In this document: piece by piece, positions 41,201 to 49,361 of the stretch
Layout: every line of letters starts with the position of its first letter
Numbering within the stretch: position 1 is the first letter of the stretch
Assembly (NCBI GenBank): GCA_017523995.1
Contig: JAFWUX010000123.1
Location: forward strand, 1-64,000
Reading direction: 5' to 3'
DNA from: Oscillospiraceae bacterium
GTDB lineage: Bacteria > Bacillota_A > Clostridia > Oscillospirales > Ruminococcaceae
DNA length: 64,000 bases
Program-made: the position numbers and the translations under genes
Notes under the pieces: model-generated
Databases searched by the model: none
What the model saw: only the letters and a program-made list of their open reading frames with translations
What the model was told of the DNA's origin: nothing

Positions 41201-42060
41201 GCGTCCTGCTCCTCTCTGCGCTGTCTGCGTGTCAGCAGGATCAGGCCGCCGACTGCGCCGAGGATCATGGCAGAGCCGCCGAGCACCGGAACGGTGGTGT
41301 TCCAGCCGGTATCATCGACCGAGGTGCCGACGCTGGAAACGTCGATCAAAGTGCCGTCGCTGTTGCGGACAGAATAATTGATGCCGCTGCCGTCCAGCTG
41401 ATCGACCGAGATATGCATGCCGAACTGCTCGCCGAGCTGGATGAATCCGCTGGCGATGTTCGCCTGACTGTCGGTGCTCATCTGCTTGATGACGCTGTTG
41501 CGCTCGGTGGTGGAAAGACCTGCGATGAATCCTGCGCGCTCGTTTTCCGGCAGGCTCGCGACGTATTCTTTTTTCTCATCAAGCGTCATGTTGATAAAGG
41601 GCTTTGCGGGCTCGACGGAGACAGCGGGCTTTGCGGGCGCTTCGGTCTGTGCAGGCGCCGGTGCGGTCTTGCCGCTCTCCGTTGATGCGGCAGCGGGCGG
41701 CTGCGTCTGGGCAGGCTGCTGTTCTGCGGCAGATGCCTGCTTGATCTCCTCGCCGGTGACGCCGAACTGCTTGCCGACCTCGTTCCAGATATCGTCCTCA
41801 TAGAGCTCGACCATATCCGACCAGACATCGTATGTGAGATAGGTGTCATTGATCTTCATGCCCTCATCGTCATGCTCGGTGTTCTGATACTGGAGCTTTG
41901 CCTCCTGCACCATGGATTCCGGCAGACCGATTCTGCGCATGGCTTCATAGACATCCTCGACGCTTTCCGCGGATGCGGCAAAGGGCATGGCAGCGCCGCA
42001 GAGCAGCACAGCCGCCGCCGCAGAGATTCCTGCGGAAAGTTTTTTGACAGTGTGTTTCAT
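41197..42060 (-). CDS. Surface protein A of the sortase cassette
   Basis: 287 residues from ATG 42060, with AAAGGAGC upstream. A signal peptide (about 1-31, ending FAASAES) is followed by the same N-terminal domain as B (VEDVYEAMRRIGLPESMV, YDVWSDMV), a long Pro/Ala/Thr/Gln spacer (about 112-158), the helical MTLDEKKEYVASLPENERA domain, and the tail GWNTTVPVLGG, a hydrophobic helix, then LLTRRQRR. The identical stretch GWNTTVPVLGGSAMIL in A and B marks a conserved feature of unknown function. First gene of the operon. Confidence 0.8.
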   Translation of the reverse strand: MKHTVKKLSAGISAAAAVLLCGAAMPFAASAESVEDVYEAMRRIGLPESMVQEAKLQYQNTEHDDEGMKINDTYLTYDVWSDMVELYEDDIWNEVGKQFGVTGEEIKQASAAEQQPAQTQPPAAASTESGKTAPAPAQTEAPAKPAVSVEPAKPFINMTLDEKKEYVASLPENERAGFIAGLSTTERNSVIKQMSTDSQANIASGFIQLGEQFGMHISVDQLDGSGINYSVRNSDGTLIDVSSVGTSVDDTGWNTTVPVLGGSAMILGAVGGLILLTRRQRREEQDA

Positions 42061-42123
42061 AATTGCTCCTTTCGGTACAAAGGGCATCGGGTTTTGCGGA
42101 CTGTACAAAACAATCCAGCCTAT

Positions 42124-42152
42124 ATTATAGCACATTCCGCCCCGAATTGCAA
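42124..42152 (-). promoter_or_regulatory. Sigma-A promoter of the sortase cassette
   Basis: On the minus strand TTGCAA (42152-42147) and TATAAT (42129-42124), 17-bp spacer. Confidence 0.85.
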
Positions 42153-42183
42153 CTCTCACCGCGATTTTTCAGAAAACACACAC

Positions 42184-42311
42184 ATTTCCCGAATGAGAAA
42201 TGAGAAGTTAGAAATTAGGAATAAAGGTATCCGCTGCGCGGATGATTGGAATAATATCAATCGTCTGCGAAGCAGACACCGCAATTTCTCATTCCACATT
42301 TCTCATTTCTG
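42184..42311. repeat. Family B element without ORF
   Basis: Inverted arrangement: GAATGAGAAATGAGAAG and ATCCGCTGCGCGGAT on the left; TCTGCGAAGCAGACACCGC with TTTCTCATTCC and TTTCTCATTTC on the right. The two halves face each other with only about 20 nt between. It looks like the ORF-less form of the element at 44.4-44.9 kb. Confidence 0.7.
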
Positions 42312-42331
42312 ATTCGCCGCAGGCGGTTGAC

Positions 42332-42360
42332 TTGCATTTTTTGAAAAAGTGTGCTATACT
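42332..42360 (+). promoter_or_regulatory. Sigma-A promoter for the topoisomerase genes
   Basis: TTGCAT at 42332-42337 and TATACT at 42355-42360, 17-bp spacer, 38 nt before the start codon. Confidence 0.82.
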
Positions 42361-42398
42361 AATTAAGTATGACTATTTTCAGGAAAGGAACATCTTGC

Positions 42399-44399
42399 AT
42401 GGCAAAGCAAAAGGACGGTGGCCGTCTGCCGCAGGAATACGGCAACGAAAGTATTACAGTCCTCAAAGGACCGGATACAGTCCGGAAGCGTCCGTCGGTT
42501 ATCTTCGGCTCGGACAGTCTGGACGGCTGTGCGCATTCTGTCTTTGAGGTCATCACGAACTCAATCGACGAAGCGCGCGCAGGCTTTGGTAAAAAGATCA
42601 TCATCACACGCTTTCTCGATCACTCGATCGAGGTCGAGGACTTTGGCAGAGGCTGTCCGGTTGACTGGAACAGCGCCGAGGAAAAATATAACTGGGAGCT
42701 CGTTTACTGCACGCTCTATGCCGGCGGTAAATATGATGCGAATGCGGATACCTATGCCTATTCGCTGGGTCTGAACGGTCTGGGTCTCTGCGCAACGCAG
42801 TTTGCCTCGGAGTATATGGATGTCACGGTCATCCGCGACGGGCAGGAGTACACGCTGCACTTTGAAAAGGGCTTCTGCATCGGCGGACTGCAGAAGGCGG
42901 AGGCGTCCCGTAAGCAGACCGGTACGAAAACACGCTGGAAGCCCGATCTCGAGGTCTTTACGGATATTGCCGTCACCGACGACTGGTTCCGCGATGTGCT
43001 GAAACGGCAGGCGGTTGTCAACCCGAATCTGCTGTTTGTCTACCGCAATGAGGTGACGCCCGGCAAATTCGATACAACCGAATTTCTCTATGAAAACGGC
43101 ATCACGGATTATGTCACGGAGATCGTCGGCGAAAAGCCGCTGACGCCGGTGCAGTTCTGGGCGGCAGACCGCAAGGGCCGCGACCGCGCCGACCGTGATG
43201 AATATAAGGTCAAGCTCTCGGTTGCATTTGCGTTTTCCAATCAGGTGCAGCTCCTTGAATATTATCACAACTCGAGCTGGCTCGAGCACGGCGGCTCGCC
43301 GGATGATGCGGTCAAGCGCGCATTCACCGCGCAGATCGACGCATTACTGAAAAACAACAACCGCTATCAGAAGAACGAGAACAAGATCACGTTCGCGGAT
43401 ATTCAGGATTGTCTCGTGCTGGTGTCATCGTCATTCTCGACGGTCGCATCCTACGCAAACCAGACGAAAAAGGCGATCACAAACCGCTTCATCTATGAGG
43501 CAATGACCGAGTTCCTGAAGCATCAGCTTGAGGTCTATTTCACCGAGAATCCGGATGATGCCGCGCGCATCGCCGAGCAGGTGCTGATCAACAAGCGCAG
43601 CCGTGAAAACGCCGAGCGCACCCGTCTGAACATCAAGAAGAAGCTCTCCGGCAATCTGGATCTTTCCAACATGGTGCCGAAGTTCGTGGACTGCCGCTCG
43701 AAGGATACCGACCGCCGCGAGCTCTATATCGTGGAGGGCGATTCCGCGCTCGGTTCCGTCAAGATGGCGCGTGACGCGGAGTTTCAGGCGGTTATTCCGG
43801 TGCGCGGCAAGATTCTCAACTGTCTGAAAGCGGATTATGTCCGCATTTTCAAATCGGAGATTATCACCGATCTGCTGAAGGTTCTGGGCTGCGGCGTCGA
43901 GGTCACAACCAAGGCGAACAAGGAGCTCGCGACATTCAGCCTCGAGAATCTGCGCTGGAACAAGATCGTCATCTGTACGGATGCCGATGAGGACGGTTTC
44001 CACATCCGCACGCTGATTCTGACGATGATCTACCGCCTTGCACCGACGCTCATCCGCGAGGGATATGTCTATATCGCGGAATCGCCGCTGTTTGAGATCA
44101 CAACGAAAGACCGCACCTACTTCGCCTATGACGAAAAGGAGCGCGTCAAGATTCTCCAGATGATCGAGGGGCAGAAGTTCACGCTGCAGCGCTCCAAGGG
44201 TCTCGGTGAAAACGAGGCGGAAATGATGGCGCTGACCACGATGAATCCGGAAACCCGCCGCATTATCAAAATCACGCCGGAAGCCGCGGAAGCAACATTT
44301 GAAATGTTTGATATGCTGCTCGGCGATAACCTCGCTGCCCGTAAGGACTATATCGCCGAACACGGCGGCGACTACCTTGATCTCGCAGACATCAGCTGA
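42399..44399 (+). CDS. parE: Type II topoisomerase subunit B (ParE/GyrB-like)
   Basis: 666 residues from ATG 42399 (MAKQKDGG), preceded by AGGAAAGG. GHKL ATPase motifs: FEVITNSIDEA and VEDFGRGCPVDW. The TOPRIM domain has VEGDSALGS (instead of the usual EGDSAGG) and CTDADEDGFHI (instead of DADVDGAHI). These departures mark a divergent clostridial ParE-like branch. With the ParC-like partner it should pass DNA strands using ATP. The partner is 519 nt downstream, beyond an inserted ORF. Confidence 0.9.
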   Translation: MAKQKDGGRLPQEYGNESITVLKGPDTVRKRPSVIFGSDSLDGCAHSVFEVITNSIDEARAGFGKKIIITRFLDHSIEVEDFGRGCPVDWNSAEEKYNWELVYCTLYAGGKYDANADTYAYSLGLNGLGLCATQFASEYMDVTVIRDGQEYTLHFEKGFCIGGLQKAEASRKQTGTKTRWKPDLEVFTDIAVTDDWFRDVLKRQAVVNPNLLFVYRNEVTPGKFDTTEFLYENGITDYVTEIVGEKPLTPVQFWAADRKGRDRADRDEYKVKLSVAFAFSNQVQLLEYYHNSSWLEHGGSPDDAVKRAFTAQIDALLKNNNRYQKNENKITFADIQDCLVLVSSSFSTVASYANQTKKAITNRFIYEAMTEFLKHQLEVYFTENPDDAARIAEQVLINKRSRENAERTRLNIKKKLSGNLDLSNMVPKFVDCRSKDTDRRELYIVEGDSALGSVKMARDAEFQAVIPVRGKILNCLKADYVRIFKSEIITDLLKVLGCGVEVTTKANKELATFSLENLRWNKIVICTDADEDGFHIRTLILTMIYRLAPTLIREGYVYIAESPLFEITTKDRTYFAYDEKERVKILQMIEGQKFTLQRSKGLGENEAEMMALTTMNPETRRIIKITPEAAEATFEMFDMLLGDNLAARKDYIAEHGGDYLDLADIS

Positions 44400-44917
44400 G
44401 ATAGGAGTTAGGAGATAGGAGTTAGAAGATGCGGTGTCCGCTTACGCGGACATTCAGAAGTGGGGTGCTGATCATATGAATCAAAGCACAGCAATGGAAA
44501 AGAGCAAAGCATTTGCAATTCGTATTATTCGGATGTATCAGTATCTGATCGAGAAGAAGCATGAATATGTGCTTTCAAAGCAGGTTCTTCGCAGCGGTAC
44601 GAGCATTGGAGCAAATATCGCAGAAGCAACCTGCGCGAGCAGCCGGAAGGATTTTGCTGCAAAGCTCTATATTGCTTTTAAAGAATGTTCTGAAACACTG
44701 TATTGGCTTGAACTCCTGTATGAAACGGATTATATCACAGAAGCGATGTATCGTTCCATTCGGAAAGACTGTGATGAGTTATATCGTTTACTGTCAGCAT
44801 CAACCAGAACAGTGAGGAAAAACGTTGAACCGGAATAAATTTAAATCGTCCGCGAAGCGGACACCGCAACTCCTCACTGCTCACTCCTCACTTCTCACTG
44901 ATCGGAAAGGATGAAAG
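44400..44917 (+). mobile_element. Inverted-repeat-flanked four-helix ORF element
   Basis: The gap between parE and parC is bounded by inverted family B ends. On the left is AGGAGTTAGAAGAT then GCGGTGTCCGC..GCGGAC (44431-44451). On the right is GTCCGC..GCGGACACCGC (44847-44867) followed by CTCCTCACT words. Between them is one ORF of the four-helix-bundle family. The arrangement resembles the intervening sequences of 23S rRNA, which also carry this ORF between inverted repeats. Mobility is inferred; no transposase is present. Confidence 0.55.
44476..44838 (+). CDS. Four-helix bundle protein (S23 / IVS-encoded family)
   Basis: 120 residues from ATG 44476; a longer reading would start inside the inverted repeat. 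Family features: KAFAIRIIRMYQYL, LRSGTSIGANIAEA, ASSRKDFAAKLYIAFKECSE and ETLYWLELLYETDYI. The family is known from 23S rRNA intervening sequences and, as a relative, the Avd accessory protein of diversity-generating retroelements. Its biochemical job is unclear; nucleic-acid binding is suspected. The ribosome site is weak (GTGGGGTG). Confidence 0.88.
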   Translation: MNQSTAMEKSKAFAIRIIRMYQYLIEKKHEYVLSKQVLRSGTSIGANIAEATCASSRKDFAAKLYIAFKECSETLYWLELLYETDYITEAMYRSIRKDCDELYRLLSASTRTVRKNVEPE

Positions 44918-47155
44918 ATGGCTCGAAAGAAACGGGAAACCGCTCCGAAAGCGGCAAATCCCTCAAACGCATATATTGAAGGTGCGGGACTGATGGTCGA
45001 GGAGCGCATTACCGAGACGCTCCGCAAAAACTTCATGCCCTACGCCATGAGCGCGATCGTATCGCGCGCACTGCCGGAGATCGACGGCTTCAAACCCTCC
45101 CACCGCAAGCTGCTTTATACGATGTATAAAATGGGACTGCTCACCGGCGCAAGAACAAAATCCGCAAACGTTGTCGGTCAGACCATGCGCCTGAACCCGC
45201 ACGGCGATGCCGCGATCTATGAGACAATGGTGCGTCTGGCGCGCGGCAATGAATCGCTGCTGCACCCCTATGTGGACAGCAAGGGTAATTTCGGTAAGGT
45301 GTATTCGCGCGATATGGCGTATGCTGCACCGCGTTATACCGAGGTCAAGCTCGAACCGATCGCCTCGGAGCTGTTCGCAGATATCGACAAGGAAACCGTC
45401 GATTTCATGCCGAACTATGACAACACCATGCAGGAGCCGACGCTTCTGCCGGCAAGCTTTCCCTCGGTGCTGGTCAATGCGAATGTCGGCATTGCGGTCT
45501 CGATGGCGAGCAATGTCTGCCCGTTCAATCTGGCAGAGGTCTGCGAGACAACCGTCGCGCTGCTGAAAGACCCCGCGCACGATGTGCTCTCGACCCTGAA
45601 AGGCCCGGATTTCCCGACCGGCGCATTCATGATCTATGATGAGGAGGAGCTCCGCAAGATCTATGACACCGGCAGAGGCAGCATCAAACTGCGCTCAAAG
45701 TGGAATTATGACAAATCCGCAAACTGCATCGAGGTCACGCAGATTCCGTATTCGACAACGCTCGAGGCAATCATGGAGAAGATTGTCGAGCTGGTCAAGG
45801 CTGGCAAAATCCGCGAAATTTCGTATCTGCGCGATGAAACAGATATCAACGGCTTAAAGCTGACGCTTGACTTAAAGCGCGGCACCGATCCGGACAAGCT
45901 CATGCAGAAGCTCTACCGCATGACGCCGCTGCAGGATGCCGTCTCGTGCAATTTCAATATCCTGATTGCGGGCATGCCGAAGGTTATGGGCGTGCGCGAG
46001 ATTCTCGAGGAGTGGATCGCGTTCCGGACAGAGTGCATCCGCCGCAGAGTGTTCTTTGATCTGCACAAAAAGCAGGACAAGCTGCATCTGCTCGAAGGTC
46101 TCGAGAAGATTCTGCTCGATATCGACAAGGCAATCAAGATCGTGCGCGAGACAGAGGAGGAATCGGAGGTTGTCTCGAACCTCATGATCGGCTTCGGCAT
46201 CGACGAGGTGCAGGCGGAGTATGTCGCGGAGATCAAGCTGCGCCACCTCAACCGCGAGTATATCTTAAAGCGCACCGAGGAGATCGAACAGCTCCGCAAG
46301 GATATCGCGGAAATGGAGGACATCCTCAAGGATGTCAAGAAGATCCGCAGAATCATGATCGAGGAGCTGAAAAAAGTCGCGCAGAAGTACGGTCAGCCGC
46401 GCAAGACGCTGTTCTATGATCTCTCGGATGAGCCGGAGGCGGAAGCTGAGGACGATACGCCGGATTATCCGGTGCATCTGTTCCTCTCGGCAGAGGGTTA
46501 CTTCAAAAAGATCACGCCGCAGAGCCTGCGCATGAGCAGCGATCAGAAGCTCAAAGAGGGCGACGTCATGACGCAGCAGAAGAATGCCTCGAACCGCACC
46601 GAGCTGCTGTTCTTCACGGATCAGGCGCAGGTCTACAAGACGCGCGCATCCGCGTTTGACGATACCAAGGCAAGCGTGCTCGGCGACTTCGTTCCGGTCA
46701 AGCTTGGCTTTGATGACGGCGAGCGCGTGAAGTATATGGTCGCAACGGATGATTACAGCGGATTCCTGCTGTTCTGCTTTGCAAACGGCAAGATCGCAAA
46801 GGTTCCGCTCAGTGCCTATGCGACCAAGACAAACCGCAAAAAACTCGCAAATGCGTACTCTGCGAAGAATCCGCTGGTCGAGATCATCTTCATCACAGAG
46901 GACTGCGATATTCTGCTGCGCTCGACGAATAACCGCGCAGTAATCTTCAACACGGCAATGCTTCTGCCGAAAACCACCCGCGATTCGATCGGCGTGCAGG
47001 TCATGACGCTGAAAGCGAAATCCTCAGCGCTGGATTCGGCATCGGTTCTGACATCGGAGCAGCTGGAAAGCCTGAAAAAGTATGTGGTCAAGAACATACC
47101 GGCATCCGGCGGCATGGCAAAGGACCTTGAAATCAACGGGCAGATGACACTTTGA
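44918..47155 (+). CDS. parC: Type II topoisomerase subunit A (ParC/GyrA-like)
   Basis: 745 residues. The cleavage domain has AMSAIVSRALPEIDGFKPSHRK and the active-site tyrosine in AAPRYTE (Tyr about 140). A long coiled-coil region (about 420-490) leads into a short C-terminal beta-propeller. The gyrase-specific QRRGGKG box is missing, so a topoisomerase IV-like decatenase is more likely than gyrase. It partners with the ParE-like subunit. A weak AAAGGATGAAAG site precedes the ATG, directly after the inserted element. Confidence 0.92.
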   Translation: MARKKRETAPKAANPSNAYIEGAGLMVEERITETLRKNFMPYAMSAIVSRALPEIDGFKPSHRKLLYTMYKMGLLTGARTKSANVVGQTMRLNPHGDAAIYETMVRLARGNESLLHPYVDSKGNFGKVYSRDMAYAAPRYTEVKLEPIASELFADIDKETVDFMPNYDNTMQEPTLLPASFPSVLVNANVGIAVSMASNVCPFNLAEVCETTVALLKDPAHDVLSTLKGPDFPTGAFMIYDEEELRKIYDTGRGSIKLRSKWNYDKSANCIEVTQIPYSTTLEAIMEKIVELVKAGKIREISYLRDETDINGLKLTLDLKRGTDPDKLMQKLYRMTPLQDAVSCNFNILIAGMPKVMGVREILEEWIAFRTECIRRRVFFDLHKKQDKLHLLEGLEKILLDIDKAIKIVRETEEESEVVSNLMIGFGIDEVQAEYVAEIKLRHLNREYILKRTEEIEQLRKDIAEMEDILKDVKKIRRIMIEELKKVAQKYGQPRKTLFYDLSDEPEAEAEDDTPDYPVHLFLSAEGYFKKITPQSLRMSSDQKLKEGDVMTQQKNASNRTELLFFTDQAQVYKTRASAFDDTKASVLGDFVPVKLGFDDGERVKYMVATDDYSGFLLFCFANGKIAKVPLSAYATKTNRKKLANAYSAKNPLVEIIFITEDCDILLRSTNNRAVIFNTAMLLPKTTRDSIGVQVMTLKAKSSALDSASVLTSEQLESLKKYVVKNIPASGGMAKDLEINGQMTL

Positions 47156-47188
47156 GCCCGCACCGCTGCAGACCGTAAGGAGTAAACT

Positions 47189-47659
47189 ATGATTCGCAGA
47201 GCGGAACAGCGCGACATTCCCGATATCCTCAATCTGCTTGTGCAGGTGGATATGGTGCACCACAACGGCAGACCGGATCTGTTCAAGGGTCCGGCGACAA
47301 AATATAACGCAGAGGAGCTTGCAGCGATCCTCAGGGACGAGCGCACGCCGGTCTTTGTCCTGACGGATGAGGCGGATGCGCATGTCCTCGGGCATGCATT
47401 CTGCGTGCTGCAGCAGCATGTCAATGACCATGTCCTGACAGATATCAAAACGCTTTATATCGACGATATCTGCGTGGATGAACACGCACGCAGGCAGCAT
47501 GTGGGGCGGCGGCTCTATGATGCCGTGGTCAGCTTTGCGCGGGAGATCGGCTGCTACAATGTGACGCTGAATGTGTGGGCATGCAATCCGGCAGCGCAGG
47601 CGTTCTATGAAAGCTGCGGGATGAAGCCGCAGAAAACCGGAATGGAAACAATCCTGTAA
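47189..47659 (+). CDS. GNAT-family N-acetyltransferase
   Basis: 156 residues with the GNAT core: LYIDDICVDEHARRQHVGRRLY (acetyl-CoA loop RRQHVGRR) and LNVWACNPAAQAFYESCGM. Substrate unknown. TAAGGAG precedes the ATG. It is 33 nt after parC and may be transcribed with it; the next gene starts 12 nt after its stop. Confidence 0.88.
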   Translation: MIRRAEQRDIPDILNLLVQVDMVHHNGRPDLFKGPATKYNAEELAAILRDERTPVFVLTDEADAHVLGHAFCVLQQHVNDHVLTDIKTLYIDDICVDEHARRQHVGRRLYDAVVSFAREIGCYNVTLNVWACNPAAQAFYESCGMKPQKTGMETIL

Positions 47660-47671
47660 AGGGGGATGACT

Positions 47672-48028
47672 ATGGCAGATTACAGCAGATATCAGGGCAA
47701 AAATGCGGACTGGTCGGAGGCGTATCCGGCGGCACCGCGGTATTTTGTCGATCCGGAGGGCGAACCGTTCGGCGTCCTCGCAATGAACGAGGGCATTGAG
47801 ACAATCATGCCGAAGCAGCCGCATAAACGCTATCATCCGGACGGCAAGGATATCGCAAAGTGGCGGATTCTGCTCTACAGCCGCACAAAGGGCGATGTCA
47901 TCGGCGATACGGATTTCTTTGAGGCAATGCGCAGGCTCGTGACCGGCGGCTATATCCTCGATGACAACGGCGAAAATGTCCTCATCAGAGCCCTCACCCT
48001 CACCGAACTCGATGCACTGATGCGGTGA
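47672..48028 (+). CDS. Hypothetical protein
   Basis: 118 residues from ATG 47672, with AAAGGGGGA upstream. Soluble and charged, with no signal peptide; motif-like pieces are KNADWSEAYPAAPRYF and LTLTELDALM. I do not recognise a family. It closely follows the GNAT gene. Confidence 0.7.
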   Translation: MADYSRYQGKNADWSEAYPAAPRYFVDPEGEPFGVLAMNEGIETIMPKQPHKRYHPDGKDIAKWRILLYSRTKGDVIGDTDFFEAMRRLVTGGYILDDNGENVLIRALTLTELDALMR

Positions 48029-48080
48029 GAGGTTAGAGGTATCTCCGATGGATGCACGCAGGGCGTGCTGCCGAAATGCT

Positions 48081-48136
48081 AAAGTCCGAATGATTCAACA
48101 CAAGAGATGAAGACCAGTGTCCCGATCAAGGAACAA
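48081..48136 (+). repeat. Family D repeat, copy D2
   Basis: AAGTCCGAATGATTCA and GTGTCCCGATCAAGGAACA words match D1 (38589-38646). A terminator follows directly, as at D1. The 50 bp before it contain a GGTATCTCCGATGGAT fragment of family A. Confidence 0.8.
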
Positions 48137-48144
48137 AAATTTAT

Positions 48145-48184
48145 AAAAGCCGCTCCATTCAACACAGATTGGAGCGGCTTTGTT
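48145..48184 (+). terminator. Terminator after the 118-aa gene
   Basis: AAGCCGCTCC at 48147-48156 pairs with GGAGCGGCTT at 48171-48180, followed by TGTTAT. The stem recurs near 51668-51710. Confidence 0.75.
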
Positions 48185-48200
48185 ATATCCACACATAAAA

Positions 48201-48286
48201 ATGGGATTCCAAAGGGATAGTATCCCTTTGGCGGGTTTGGGCGGAGCCCAATATCAATCATCGCGGAGCGATACCGCATTACAAAA
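48201..48286 (-). repeat. Family A element, copy A6
   Basis: On the minus strand GGTATCGCTCCGCGATGATTG, TTGGGCTCCGCCCAA, AAAGGGATACTATCCCTTT, GGAATCCC. This copy does not follow a minus-strand gene; it lies just upstream of the fumarase promoter, an exception to the usual position. Confidence 0.9.
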
Positions 48287-48300
48287 GATTGCGGCAAGGG

Positions 48301-48329
48301 TTGCAAAATCAGCGGGATTGTGTTATACT
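48301..48329 (+). promoter_or_regulatory. Sigma-A promoter for the fumarase alpha gene
   Basis: TTGCAA at 48301-48306 and TATACT at 48324-48329, 17-bp spacer, 37 nt before the start codon. Confidence 0.85.
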
Positions 48330-48366
48330 GAATACAAATTCTATCGGCAATCAAAGGAGGATACTC

Positions 48367-49209
48367 ATGAGAGAAATAACAGCTGCAACGATCACCGAAA
48401 CGATCCGCGACCTTTGCATCAAGGCGAACAAGGTTCTGCCGGAATCGCTGGAAAGCTGCATCCGCTGCGGCGCGGACAAGGAACAGTCGCAGGCGGGCAA
48501 GGCGGTTTTCGCCGATCTCTGCGCAAATCTCGATGCGGCGCGTGAAACGAATCTGCCGATCTGTCAGGATACGGGCATGGCGGTGATCTTTATGCAGATC
48601 GGACAGGATGTTCACATCACAGGCGGCGATCTGCGCGAGGCGGTCAATGCGGGTGTTTCCGCGGGCTATCTCGAGGGCTATCTGCGCTGCTCTGTTGTCA
48701 GCGATCCGCTTGAGCGCGTCAACACGAACAACAACACGCCTGCGGTGCTGCATATTGACATTGTTGCGGGCGACAGCATCCGAATTGACGTATGTCCCAA
48801 GGGCTTCGGCAGCGAGAACATGAGCGCGCTCAAAATGTTCACGCCGGCAGCCTCGCAGGATGATATCATCGGCTTTGTCACGGAGACCATCGCGAAGGCA
48901 GGCAGCAATCCCTGTCCGCCGATTGTGGTCGGTGTGGGCATCGGCGGCGATTTTGAGCAGTGTGCATATCTTGCGAAAAAGGCGCTCTGCCGCGACGTCG
49001 CGCGCCGGAATCCGAAGCCGCTCTATGCAGAGCTTGAGCAGAAGATGCTCGAATCGGTCAACCGCCTCGGCATCGGACCGCAGGGCTTCGGCGGCACCGT
49101 GACCGCGCTCGCTGTCAACATCGAGCAGGCACCGACGCACATTGCCGGTCTGCCGGTTTCGGTGAATGTCGGCTGCCATGTGACACGCCACGCAAGCGCT
49201 GTTCTGTGA
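48367..49209 (+). CDS. Class I fumarate hydratase / tartrate dehydratase alpha subunit
   Basis: 280 residues from ATG 48367, with AAGGAGGAT upstream. The three iron-sulfur cysteines are visible: LPICQDTGMA, VCPKGFGSENMS and GGDFEQCAYLAKKAL. The enzyme interconverts fumarate and malate (or dehydrates tartrate) and needs a beta subunit. The beta gene normally follows directly, but the next gene here is an unrelated YbjN-like gene with its own promoter, so the partner must be elsewhere or missing. Its symbol (fumA or ttdA) cannot be chosen. Confidence 0.92.
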   Translation: MREITAATITETIRDLCIKANKVLPESLESCIRCGADKEQSQAGKAVFADLCANLDAARETNLPICQDTGMAVIFMQIGQDVHITGGDLREAVNAGVSAGYLEGYLRCSVVSDPLERVNTNNNTPAVLHIDIVAGDSIRIDVCPKGFGSENMSALKMFTPAASQDDIIGFVTETIAKAGSNPCPPIVVGVGIGGDFEQCAYLAKKALCRDVARRNPKPLYAELEQKMLESVNRLGIGPQGFGGTVTALAVNIEQAPTHIAGLPVSVNVGCHVTRHASAVL

Positions 49210-49294
49210 TTTGTGATATGTGATAGACAAAATGTACTTAAACAGTTAATTTTCTGCACTTTTTCTTAGATTTGTGCATATTTGCAATTTCCAC

Positions 49295-49323
49295 TTGACA
49301 CAATTAGAAAACTATGGTATAAT
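49295..49323 (+). promoter_or_regulatory. Sigma-A promoter for the YbjN-like gene
   Basis: TTGACA at 49295-49300 and TATAAT at 49318-49323, 17-bp spacer, both perfect consensus. Confidence 0.9.
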
Positions 49324-49361
49324 ATTACTATAAAGAGCATAGGATAAGGAGGACATCACCA

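Noticed and set aside
40385..42060. Canonical LPxTG sorting signals in the two surface proteins
   Set aside because: No LPxTG, NPxTN or close variant is found before the C-terminal helices; only the shared NTTVPVLGG stretch is present.
44476..44838. Diversity-generating retroelement around the four-helix protein
   Set aside because: The four-helix family is related to Avd, but no reverse transcriptase, template repeat or variable repeat is visible in the window.
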